From Ketogulonicigenium vulgare WSH-001 (GTDB lineage Bacteria; Pseudomonadota; Alphaproteobacteria; Rhodobacterales; Rhodobacteraceae): a stretch of 64,000 nt of DNA. The DNA lies in NCBI RefSeq assembly GCF_000223375.1, contig NC_017384.1, positions 1,738,501-1,802,500 of the forward strand, read 5' to 3'. Made by a program: the position numbers and the translations under genes. Positions 54,846 to 64,000 of the stretch are shown piece by piece; the stretch's first letter is position 1, and each line of letters starts with the position of its first letter. The notes under the pieces are model-generated. The model was not told where the DNA came from, made no database searches, and was given only the letters and a program-made list of their open reading frames with translations.

Positions 54846-56018
54846 ATGTCTGAAACGATCCGCGAAGCCGCGACCGCAGCCTTGAAAGATGTTGAAAAAG
54901 TGACGGCCACCGTGCTGCCAACCCCCACCCCCGCCGCCGAGATTGTGCCTCTGGCGCAGGCCGACACCGTCAAATCGACCGAGATCCGCCAGCGTATCGC
55001 CGAAATCGACATGACGAACACCCAGTCGATCATCGGCTTTGGCTCGCGCGCGCAGTCGGAACTGCAGGTGATCAGCCAGTCGATGCTGCAGGGCGTCAAA
55101 AACAAGGACGTCGGCCCCGCCGGTGATAGCCTGCGCGATATGGTGACGACGATCCGCGGCTTTTCGGTCAGCGAGTTGGATGTGCGCCGCGATCAAAGCT
55201 GGTGGGAAAAGCTGCTGGGCCGCGCTGCGCCCATGGCCAAATTCGTCGCGCGTTTCGAGGAAGTGCAAAGCCAGATCGACAAGATTTCCGACGATCTGCT
55301 CAAACACGAACATGTCTTGCTGAAAGACATTCAAAGCCTTGATCTGCTGTATGAAAAGACGCTCGATTTCTATGACGAGCTGGCGATCTATATTGCGGCG
55401 GGCGAAGAGAAACTGGCCGAGCTTGACAGCACCACCATCCCCGCCAAAGAGGCCGAAGCCGCAGGCGCGCCCGAGGATCAGGCCATCATTAAGGCGCAAG
55501 AGTTGCGCGATCTGCGTGCCGCGCGCGATGATCTGGAACGCCGCGTCCACGATCTGAAACTGACGCGTCAGGTCACAATGCAATCGCTGCCCTCGATCCG
55601 CTTGGTGCAGGAAAACGACAAATCGCTGGTGACCAAGATCAATTCGACCTTGGTGAATACCGTGCCTTTGTGGGAAACCCAATTGGCGCAGGCGGTGACG
55701 ATCCAACGCTCGTCCGAGGCAGCCAAAGCCGTTAAGGCCGCGAATGACCTGACCAATGACCTGCTGACCAAGAACGCTGAAAACCTGCGCGAGGCGAACA
55801 AAGCCATCCGCACCGAAATCGAGCGCGGCGTCTTTGATATCGAGGCTGTGAAGGCCGCGAATGCCAATCTGATCGCCACGATCAACGAAAGCCTGCAAAT
55901 CGCCGACGAGGGCAAAGCCAAGCGCGCCGCCGCCGAGGCTGATCTGCAACGCCTGGAATCCGATCTGCGCGACACGCTGGTTTCGGCAAAAGCGCGCGAA
56001 ATGCCCGTCGCAGGGTAA
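54846..56018 (+). CDS. Toxic anion resistance protein TelA family
   Basis: A 390-residue, largely alpha-helical soluble protein of the TelA/KlaA family (PF05816). Characteristic segments are MTNTQSIIGFGSRAQSELQV, EKLLGRAAPMAKFVARFEEV, and a C-terminal helical region ETQLAQAVTIQRSSEAAKAV. Members are linked with tellurite and with resistance to peptide or phage membrane attack. It is 21 bases after the XpaC-like gene and its TAA overlaps the next ATG. Confidence 0.9.
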   Translation: MSETIREAATAALKDVEKVTATVLPTPTPAAEIVPLAQADTVKSTEIRQRIAEIDMTNTQSIIGFGSRAQSELQVISQSMLQGVKNKDVGPAGDSLRDMVTTIRGFSVSELDVRRDQSWWEKLLGRAAPMAKFVARFEEVQSQIDKISDDLLKHEHVLLKDIQSLDLLYEKTLDFYDELAIYIAAGEEKLAELDSTTIPAKEAEAAGAPEDQAIIKAQELRDLRAARDDLERRVHDLKLTRQVTMQSLPSIRLVQENDKSLVTKINSTLVNTVPLWETQLAQAVTIQRSSEAAKAVKAANDLTNDLLTKNAENLREANKAIRTEIERGVFDIEAVKAANANLIATINESLQIADEGKAKRAAAEADLQRLESDLRDTLVSAKAREMPVAG

Positions 56019-56992
56019 TGATGCGCCCCACGCGCCACAGGCTGATGACTTGGACGGCAGGGCTATGCGCCCTGTCGTTGCTGATCGGCTGCGCCGAGGA
56101 GCAGCCGGTGCCCGAGGCCGAGGCGCCGCGCGCCATCTCGCCGCGTGAGCGCCCGGTGCAGGCCGAGGTCGTGGCCCTCCCCTCGGCCACCAGTCAGGCG
56201 CTGGCGCAATATTATGTCCGGTTGCAAAATGACCTGCGCGGGCGCGGGTTGTTACGCACCGATGATGGCCATGATGCGCCATTCACCGATACCGTGTTGG
56301 CGCGCAACTTTATCCGTGTCGCTTTGTTCGACGAATATACGGATCTTGGCCACCGTTTCGCGGCCCGCGCCAGCGAATCGCATCTGCGTCGCTGGGAACA
56401 GCCGATCCGGATGCAGACCGTATTCGGCGCCACCGTTCCGCTGGAACAGCGCCAAACCGACCGGGCCGAGGTCACCGCCTATGCCGCGCGTCTGGCCGAG
56501 ATCAGCGGCCTGTCGATCACGCCCAATGCCAGCGACCCCAATTATCTGGTGATCTTCGCGGGCGAGGATGATCGCTCCAGCTTTGCGCCCATGCTGCGGC
56601 AATTCATTCCGGGCATCAGTGACAGTGCGATGCTGGCGCTGATGAACCCCGACCGCAGCACGCTATGTCTGGTCGTCGCCTTTGGCGAGACCGGCCAAAG
56701 CAACACCTATACCCGCGCCATCGCGCTGATCCGGGGCGAGCATCCCCAGCTGATCCGCAGCGCCTGCATCAACGAGGAGCTGGCGCAGGGGCTTGGCCTT
56801 GCCAACGATGATATGATGGTGCGCCCCTCGATCTTTAATGACAGCGAGGAATTCGCCCTGCTGACGACGCATGACGCGCTGTTGCTGAAAATGCTTTACG
56901 ACCCTCGCCTGCGCCCTGGGATGACGATTGACGAGGCAACCCCGATCGTCAACCAGATCGCAACCGAACTGATGACCGTCCCGCCTGCTTAG
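56018..56992 (+). CDS. DUF2927 domain lipoprotein
   Basis: A 324-residue protein with a lipobox LIGC (Cys25) after a basic, hydrophobic leader. The DUF2927 domain (about 85-260) is recognisable from RVALFDEYTDLGHRFAARAS and ERIR-like core strands; IRSACINEELAQGLGLANDD resembles a metallopeptidase-like ExxQ helix (INEELAQ). Members are found in Rhodobacteraceae with unclear role. It overlaps telA by 1 base and precedes the SPFH gene by 25. Confidence 0.8.
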   Translation: MMRPTRHRLMTWTAGLCALSLLIGCAEEQPVPEAEAPRAISPRERPVQAEVVALPSATSQALAQYYVRLQNDLRGRGLLRTDDGHDAPFTDTVLARNFIRVALFDEYTDLGHRFAARASESHLRRWEQPIRMQTVFGATVPLEQRQTDRAEVTAYAARLAEISGLSITPNASDPNYLVIFAGEDDRSSFAPMLRQFIPGISDSAMLALMNPDRSTLCLVVAFGETGQSNTYTRAIALIRGEHPQLIRSACINEELAQGLGLANDDMMVRPSIFNDSEEFALLTTHDALLLKMLYDPRLRPGMTIDEATPIVNQIATELMTVPPA

Positions 56993-57017
56993 GCGCGGCG
57001 TAGATAAGGAGACCCTT

Positions 57018-58121
57018 ATGATGGGCATTCTTGACTTCCTGTCCGGCCAATTCATCGACGTCATCCACTGGACGGATGACACGCGCGACACGATGGTCTG
57101 GCGTTTCGAGCGCGAGGGGCACGAGATCAAATACGGCGCCAAACTGACCGTACGCGAGGGGCAGTCCGCTGTTTTCGTGCATGAGGGGCAACTGGCCGAT
57201 GTGTTCGGCCCCGGCCTTTACATGCTGGAAACCAACAATATGCCGATCATGACCAGCTTGCAGCACTGGGATCACGGCTTTAAATCGCCCTTCAAAAGCG
57301 AGGTGTATTTCGTCAACACCACGCGCTTTAACAATCTGAAATGGGGCACGAAAAATCCGATCATGTGCCGCGATCCGGAATTTGGGCCGGTGCGTCTGCG
57401 CGCGTTCGGCACATTTTCGATGCGTGTCAGCGATCCGGCCGCCTTCATGCGCGAGATTGTCGGCACCGACGGCGAATTCACGACCGAGGAAATCAGCCTG
57501 CAAATCCGCAATGTCGTGGTGCAGGCGGTCAGCCGCATTCTGGCGGCCAGTGATGTGCCGGTGCTGGATATGGCGGCGAATACCGCTGACCTTGGCAAGC
57601 TGATCACCACAGCCATCGCACCGATCATCGCCGAATACGGCATCATCATCCCCGAGTTTTATATCGAGAACATTTCGCTGCCCGCCGAGGTCGAGAAGGT
57701 GCTGGATAATCGCACCTCGATGGGCATCGTCGGCGATCTGAACCGCTATGCGCAATTCTCGGCGGCCGAGGCGATGACCGCCCCCGCGCAGAACCCCGGT
57801 GCCGCAGGCGCTGGCATGGGCATGGGGATCGGCCTTGGCCTTGGCGGGGCGGCTGGCCCTTGGGGCGCGGCGCCCACCCCCGCCGCTGCCGCGCCGCCCC
57901 CGCCGCCGCCCGCCGATGGCGTTTGGCATATTGCAAAGGACGGGCAGACAAGCGGCCCGTTCTCGCGCGCGGATCTGGGTCGGATGGCGCAGACCGGCAC
58001 GCTCACCCGCGACAGCCACGTATGGACGCCGGGCCAAGACGGCTGGAAACGCGCCGACGAGGTGAACGCGCTGGCGCAGCTTTTCACCGTTCAGCCCCCG
58101 CCGCCCCCGCCCGGCGTGTAA
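57018..58121 (+). CDS. SPFH-domain protein with C-terminal GYF_2 domain
   Basis: A 367-residue protein. The N-terminal virion-core/YdjI-like SPFH region spans about 1-255 (MMGILDFLSGQFIDVIHWTD; DFEL-like QISLQIRNVVVQAVSRIL), then a Gly/Ala/Pro linker (about 258-300) and a GYF_2 domain (about 301-355; WHIAKDGQTSGPFSRADLG, VWTPGQDGWKRADEV). SPFH proteins form membrane scaffolds; GYF_2 domains bind peptides. A perfect AAGGAG precedes the start. Confidence 0.85.
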   Translation: MMGILDFLSGQFIDVIHWTDDTRDTMVWRFEREGHEIKYGAKLTVREGQSAVFVHEGQLADVFGPGLYMLETNNMPIMTSLQHWDHGFKSPFKSEVYFVNTTRFNNLKWGTKNPIMCRDPEFGPVRLRAFGTFSMRVSDPAAFMREIVGTDGEFTTEEISLQIRNVVVQAVSRILAASDVPVLDMAANTADLGKLITTAIAPIIAEYGIIIPEFYIENISLPAEVEKVLDNRTSMGIVGDLNRYAQFSAAEAMTAPAQNPGAAGAGMGMGIGLGLGGAAGPWGAAPTPAAAAPPPPPPADGVWHIAKDGQTSGPFSRADLGRMAQTGTLTRDSHVWTPGQDGWKRADEVNALAQLFTVQPPPPPPGV

Positions 58122-58170
58122 CCCTTTTCTGCGGGCGTGATATGCGCGCCCGCATCCCTCAGGGCTCCAG

Positions 58171-59304
58171 ATGACCGACCTTCCCAATATCCCCCGCCGC
58201 CGGCGCGCCAGCGCCGCTGATACCGCCGAGGAGCACCGCTTTCCGTGCGAGCAATGCGGCGCGAACCTGACCTTTGCCCCCGGGCAGACCGAGCTGCGCT
58301 GCGATCATTGCGGCCATGTGCAGCATATATCCTTGCGCGGCGCCATGAGCGACGCCCTGCGCGAATTGGACTATAACCTCGTCCTTGCCAATCTGGTGCG
58401 CGATGCGGAATATGAAACGACGCGTTTCATCCAATGCCCCAATTGCGGCGCGAAAAGCGAGTTTCAAGAAGGCACCCATGCCGCCGCCTGCCCGTTTTGC
58501 GCAACGCCCGTGGTGACGGACACCGGCGCGCATCGCCAGATCAAACCGCAAGCGCTGGTGCCCTTCACATTGGACGAGCGTGCGGCGCGTGATGCGATGA
58601 CGAAATGGCTGGGCAGCCTGTGGCTTGCGCCCAATGGCCTCCAGGAATACGCGCGCAAGGGGCGGTCGATGTCGGGGATTTATGTGCCCTATTGGACATT
58701 CGATTCGAACTCTCGCAGCGAGTATACTGGCCAGCGCGGCGATATTTACTATGAAACCCGCACTGTGATGCGCGATGGCAAGCGCCATACCGAACAGGTA
58801 CAGCGCATTCGCTGGACGCGGGTATCCGGCCAGACGGCCCGTGTCTTTGACGATGTGCTGGTTCTGGCGGAAAACGCCCTGCCGCGCGATTACACCGACG
58901 CGCTCGAGCCGTGGGATCTGTCGCAACTGCTGCCCTACGACCCGCAATTCCTGTCCGGTTTCCGCGCCGAAGGCTATGCCCTCGGCCCCGAGGAAGGCTT
59001 TGATATTGGCCAGCAAAAGATGCGCGCCGTGATCGAGGGCGACGTCCGCCGTCAGATCGGCGGCGACCGCCAGCAGATCGACCGCCTACATGTCGAACAT
59101 AATGACGTGACGCTGAAACATGTGCTTCTGCCGATCTGGGTCGCGGCCTATAAATACCGCGACAAAAGCTATCGTTTCGTGGTCAACGCCCAGACCGGCA
59201 AGGTCAAGGGCGAACGTCCGTGGTCGGCGTGGAAGATCTTTTTCCTCGTCCTTGCCGTGGGCGCACTGGCGGCGGGCGTGGCTTTCTTGGGTTACAATGG
59301 ATAA
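58171..59304 (+). CDS. Zinc-ribbon membrane protein (primosomal-protein-N'-like label)
   Basis: A 377-residue protein with two zinc ribbons: CEQCGANLTF...LRCDHCG at about 26-50 and CPNCGAKSEF...ACPFCATP at about 89-115. A middle beta domain and a C-terminal membrane segment (about 352-373, KIFFLVLAVGALAAGVAFLG) follow. Databases often call such proteins TFIIB-type zinc ribbon or primosomal N'-like, but no helicase motif is present. It adjoins the SPFH-GYF gene, a common pairing. It likely acts at the membrane. Confidence 0.8.
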   Translation: MTDLPNIPRRRRASAADTAEEHRFPCEQCGANLTFAPGQTELRCDHCGHVQHISLRGAMSDALRELDYNLVLANLVRDAEYETTRFIQCPNCGAKSEFQEGTHAAACPFCATPVVTDTGAHRQIKPQALVPFTLDERAARDAMTKWLGSLWLAPNGLQEYARKGRSMSGIYVPYWTFDSNSRSEYTGQRGDIYYETRTVMRDGKRHTEQVQRIRWTRVSGQTARVFDDVLVLAENALPRDYTDALEPWDLSQLLPYDPQFLSGFRAEGYALGPEEGFDIGQQKMRAVIEGDVRRQIGGDRQQIDRLHVEHNDVTLKHVLLPIWVAAYKYRDKSYRFVVNAQTGKVKGERPWSAWKIFFLVLAVGALAAGVAFLGYNG

Positions 59305-59308
59305 GACG

Positions 59309-60238
59309 ATGATCCTGTGCTGCGGCGAGGCTTTGATTGATATGTTGCCCTCCAGCGATATGCTGGGGCGCAAGGCCTATGTGCCGGTGACAGGGGGCGC
59401 GGCGCTGAATACCGCGATCGCGCTGGGGCGGCTCGGGACGCCTGTCGGGCTGTTCACGGGGCTGTCCTCTGACCCATTCGGGCAGATGATCATCTCGGTC
59501 GCGGCGGATGAGGGGGTGGATACTGCCCCATCCGCCATTCGCGCGCTGCCGACGACGCTGGCCTTCGTGCATCTGCTGGATGGCCGCGCAAGCTATTCAT
59601 TCCATGACGAAAATTCGGCTGGCCGTATGCTGGCTGTCAGCGACATTCCAGACACTTCTGCCGCCTGCTATCTGTTCGGCGGCATCTCACTTGCCGCCGA
59701 GCCCTGCGGCGCTGTCTATGAGGCGTTCCAAGCCCGCGCGAGCGAGAGCAGCCTTACCATGCTTGACCTGAACATCCGCCCGGCCCTGATCAATGACGAG
59801 GCCGCCTACCGCGCGCGGCTGGATCGCATGATCACCCGCGCCGATATCGTGAAGATCAGCGACGAGGATCTGGATTGGCTGGTCGGCCCCGGCGATATGG
59901 CGGATCAGGCGCAAAAGCTGCTGGATATGGGGCCAAAGCTGGTGCTGCTGACAATGGACAGTCGCGGCGCGCGCGGCTTTGGCCGCTGCGGCACGCGGGT
60001 TTCGGTCGCGGCGCTGCATGTGCCGCATGTGGTGGATACGGTGGGCGCAGGCGATACGTTCAACGCGGGGACGTTAGCCGCGCTGTATGACGCGGGCCTG
60101 CTGACAAAAGACGCCATCGCCACCCTCAGTGCCGAGGATCTGCACGCCGCCATGCTGCAAGGCACGCGCGCGGCGGGCTATTGCGTGGCGCAAGCCGGCG
60201 CGAACGGGCCGACACGGGCACAGCTATGCGCGCTTTGA
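59309..60238 (+). CDS. Fructokinase (PfkB family)
   Basis: A 309-residue PfkB kinase beginning [14 protein letters not shown], as in alphaproteobacterial fructokinases. The signature 2 [17 protein letters not shown] carries the catalytic Asp. The start at 59309 is preferred; an ATG at 59297 would overlap the upstream gene. It phosphorylates fructose (probable). The coding region overlaps dtd by 13 bases. Confidence 0.88.
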   Translation: MILCCGEALIDMLPSSDMLGRKAYVPVTGGAALNTAIALGRLGTPVGLFTGLSSDPFGQMIISVAADEGVDTAPSAIRALPTTLAFVHLLDGRASYSFHDENSAGRMLAVSDIPDTSAACYLFGGISLAAEPCGAVYEAFQARASESSLTMLDLNIRPALINDEAAYRARLDRMITRADIVKISDEDLDWLVGPGDMADQAQKLLDMGPKLVLLTMDSRGARGFGRCGTRVSVAALHVPHVVDTVGAGDTFNAGTLAALYDAGLLTKDAIATLSAEDLHAAMLQGTRAAGYCVAQAGANGPTRAQLCAL

Positions 60239-60660
60239 TTCAACGCGTGTCCGAGGCGTCGGTCCGTGTCGATGGCGCGGTGGTGGGCGAGATTGGCTCC
60301 GGGCTGCTGATCCTGGTCTGCGCGATGAAGGACGATGACGACACGGCCCCCGCGCGTATGGCGGTGAAACTGTCAAAGATGCGGGTGTTTCGCGACGCGC
60401 AGGACAAGATGAACCTGTCGCTGATGGATACGGGCGGCAGCGCGCTGATTGTCAGCCAGTTCACCCTTGCCGCGACGACCAAAGGCAACCGCCCCGGCTT
60501 TTCCGATGCCGCCCCGCCGGAGCGGGGGCGGCAGCTATACGAATCGTTCACGTCCGAGGTCGCGGCCCTTGGCATTCCCCATGCCAACGGAATCTTTGGC
60601 GCGGATATGAAGGTCGCGCTGGTCAACGACGGCCCCGTCACCTTTTGGGTCGAAGTTTAG
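60226..60660 (+). CDS. dtd: D-aminoacyl-tRNA deacylase
   Basis: A 144-residue homodimeric enzyme that frees D-amino acids mischarged on tRNA. It has [17 protein letters not shown] at the N-terminus, the [20 protein letters not shown] active-site region and the NGPVTFW (Gly-cisPro-like) end. The start at 60226 overlaps the kinase gene. Its stop overlaps that of the opposite-strand folD. Confidence 0.95.
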   Translation: MRALIQRVSEASVRVDGAVVGEIGSGLLILVCAMKDDDDTAPARMAVKLSKMRVFRDAQDKMNLSLMDTGGSALIVSQFTLAATTKGNRPGFSDAAPPERGRQLYESFTSEVAALGIPHANGIFGADMKVALVNDGPVTFWVEV

Positions 60661-61550
60661 GCCGTCAGCCCCACCGGCTCGGGCAGGCCATAGCGGCGGC
60701 AGGTGGCGGTCAGCGTATTTGCCAACAGGCAAGCAATCGTCATCGGCCCGACGCCGCCCGGCACCGGCGTAATCGCCCCCGCGACCGCGGCGCAGCTATC
60801 GAAATCGCAATCGCCGACCAGCTTGGCCTTGTCCGCGCCTGCGGGCTGGATGCGGTTGATACCGACATCAATCACCGTCGCGCCCGGCTTTAGCCACTCG
60901 CCTTTGACCATCTCGGGGCGGCCGACGGCAGCCACCACGATATCGGCGCGGCGCACCACAGCAGGCAAATCGCGCGTGCGCGAATGCGCGATTGTGACCG
61001 TGCAGCCCTGTTGCAGCAGCAGGTTCGCCATCGGCTTGCCGACAATATTGCTGCGGCCGATCACGACCGCCTCGAGGCCGTTCAGATCACCAAGGCTGTC
61101 GCGCAGCAGCATCAGGCTGCCCAGCGGCGTGCAGGGCACCATGGATTTCTGGCCAGTGACGAGTTTGCCCACGTTATCAATGTGAAAGCCGTCGACATCC
61201 TTGGTCGGATCAATCGCATTGATCACCAGCTCGGCATTCAGATGTGCGGGCAGCGGCAATTGCACCAAGATACCGTCAACGGCCGTGTCGGCGTTCAACT
61301 GCGCAATCAACGCCAACAGGTCAGCCTCGGGCGTCTCGGCAGGCAGGCGATGCTCAAAGCTGTTCATACCGACCTCGATGGTCTGGCGATGCTTATTGCG
61401 GACGTAAACTTGGCTGGCGGGATCTTCGCCAACCAGCACAACGGCCAGTCCAGGAGTGATGCCCTGCGCCTTCAGCGCCGTGACCGCAGCGCCGACCTGC
61501 GCGCGCACCTTGGCCGCAAAAGCCTTGCCGTCGATAATTACTGCCGCCAT
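60657..61550 (-). CDS. folD: Methylenetetrahydrofolate dehydrogenase/cyclohydrolase FolD (housekeeping copy)
   Basis: A 297-residue bifunctional FolD. Catalytic residues: Tyr49 and Lys53 in YVRNK, Gln97 in VQLPLP and Asp120 in KDVDGFH. NADP site [15 protein letters not shown] and the standard C-terminal [11 protein letters not shown]. This is the reference copy against which the two left-side homologues differ. It is convergent with dtd, the two stops overlapping. Confidence 0.97.
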   Translation of the reverse strand: MAAVIIDGKAFAAKVRAQVGAAVTALKAQGITPGLAVVLVGEDPASQVYVRNKHRQTIEVGMNSFEHRLPAETPEADLLALIAQLNADTAVDGILVQLPLPAHLNAELVINAIDPTKDVDGFHIDNVGKLVTGQKSMVPCTPLGSLMLLRDSLGDLNGLEAVVIGRSNIVGKPMANLLLQQGCTVTIAHSRTRDLPAVVRRADIVVAAVGRPEMVKGEWLKPGATVIDVGINRIQPAGADKAKLVGDCDFDSCAAVAGAITPVPGGVGPMTIACLLANTLTATCRRYGLPEPVGLTA

Positions 61551-61640
61551 GACGCACCCCTGAACGCTGATTTTCAGCCTTCCCTAACGCACCGGCAAGC
61601 GCGCCTCAAGCCACTGACCCAGAAACTGGCGCCGCAAATG

Positions 61641-61667
61641 CAAAAGGGCCGCAGATCGCGGCCCTTT
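61641..61667 (-). terminator. Rho-independent terminator after ftsH
   Basis: Read on minus: a 10-bp perfect stem AAAGGGCCGC (61643-61652) / GCGGCCCTTT (61658-61667) with 5-base loop, then TTTT. It ends 9 bases past the ftsH stop. Confidence 0.9.
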
Positions 61668-61676
61668 CGTCAAATG

Positions 61677-63584
<1,908 letters not shown>

Positions 63585-63677
63585 AAATCTTCTCCCATGA
63601 TCGCAGCCCGGCCCCAAAATGGATGGAGGGCCGTGGCAAAGTTCTTGCACCCTAAGATAAGGCCGCGCGCCCGATGT

Positions 63678-64000
63678 TCAATGCGAAAGCGGCGTCATAT
63701 TGAACTTGCGCACCACTTCCGCCTGCCATTTTGCGTCCGGCTGCAGCAGCGGGGCCGCAATCAGCCGTTGCGCTTGCCAAATGGCAGGCCCGGCCATCAG
63801 GCTGGCGCGGCTATAGCCGCTGGCGCGCCAATCGGGAAATTCCGCGATGGCGCCGCCCAACCGCCCGATCAATGCGCCCTGTGGCAACTGGCCCGCCAGC
63901 TGCCAGCGACCATCGAACAACACGCCCGCCGGCACCGCAGCGCCGACAGCCGCGACCTCGCGCGTGATACGCAAATGGCGCGCGCCGCTGGTGAAGAGAC
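63678..64000 (-). CDS. tilS: tRNA(Ile)-lysidine synthetase TilS, C-terminal fragment
   Basis: The frame is open to the window edge, and about 107 codons are visible. The C-terminal domain shows LRITREV, VLFDGRWQLAGQLPQGALIG, and the terminal PLLQPDAKWQAEVVRKF. The assignment rests on this C-terminal look and the tilS-ftsH gene order; catalytic residues lie outside the window. TilS makes lysidine at C34 of tRNA-Ile(CAU). Confidence 0.7.
   Translation of the reverse strand, partial: LFTSGARHLRITREVAAVGAAVPAGVLFDGRWQLAGQLPQGALIGRLGGAIAEFPDWRASGYSRASLMAGPAIWQAQRLIAAPLLQPDAKWQAEVVRKFNMTPLSH

Overview
This 64 kb window is chromosomal DNA from a GC-rich alphaproteobacterium, most likely of the Rhodobacterales (Rhodobacteraceae/Paracoccaceae). 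The basis is the gene families and their arrangement: the ccmE-ccmF-ccmH block, a CGFS glutaredoxin beside a BolA protein, a DUF1523 protein, a protein beginning SGIGHNGGP, a DUF2927 lipoprotein, Hint-domain and HpxO-like proteins, and tilS-ftsH at the right end. The genus cannot be fixed from sequence alone; Ketogulonicigenium or a relative is possible. Both edges cut genes: an ABC ATPase on the left and tilS on the right. Nearly all the sequence is coding, and no gap exceeds about 300 bases.

Left accessory part (1-16.6 kb). Two solute-uptake loci lie side by side. The first (1-5378) has an ABC importer of the nitrate/sulfonate/THI5 type, a complete FolD, an IclR regulator, a second FolD-like protein lacking two of the three cyclohydrolase catalytic residues, and a small secreted protein with a SnoaL/NTF2-like look. 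Its substrate is unknown, but two folate-C1 enzymes beside an importer suggest a compound that yields a one-carbon unit. The second (5385-16634) is a divergent locus around a ROK regulator. On one side are a large PIG-L deacetylase and a DMT exporter. On the other are a carbohydrate ABC importer, an argininosuccinate-lyase-superfamily enzyme with altered active-site motifs, and a PfkB sugar kinase. A 25-bp palindrome overlapping a consensus -35 box between the two arms is a good candidate ROK operator. This is the best candidate here for an undescribed catabolic system.

Middle part (16.6-51.6 kb). Mostly housekeeping: KtrAB potassium uptake; two small exported proteins; tRNA-Leu(CAA) next to a two-gene putative lysis cassette (GH19-like endolysin and small membrane protein); tyrS, a Fur-family regulator and a DMT permease; eno; comEC; gltX; gltA; cytochrome c maturation genes with argC and murI; a LysR regulator; a candidate small RNA; purL, bolA and grxD; zapA with a coiled-coil partner; tkt; a DUF808 protein; a 47-residue membrane peptide just ahead of gap; coaD; a Hint protein; an HpxO-like monooxygenase; nusB; an L,D-transpeptidase; and tadA. 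Most transcription units end in clear hairpin terminators.

Right part (51.7-64 kb). An RluB-type pseudouridine synthase carries a roughly 340-residue basic tail built from a 243-bp repeat. It is followed by a tight gene run: a 27-residue membrane peptide, XpaC-like, TelA-like, a DUF2927 lipoprotein, an SPFH-GYF protein and a zinc-ribbon membrane protein, then fructokinase and dtd. This looks like an envelope-stress module. The housekeeping folD, ftsH (TTG start) and the 3' end of tilS close the window on the minus strand.
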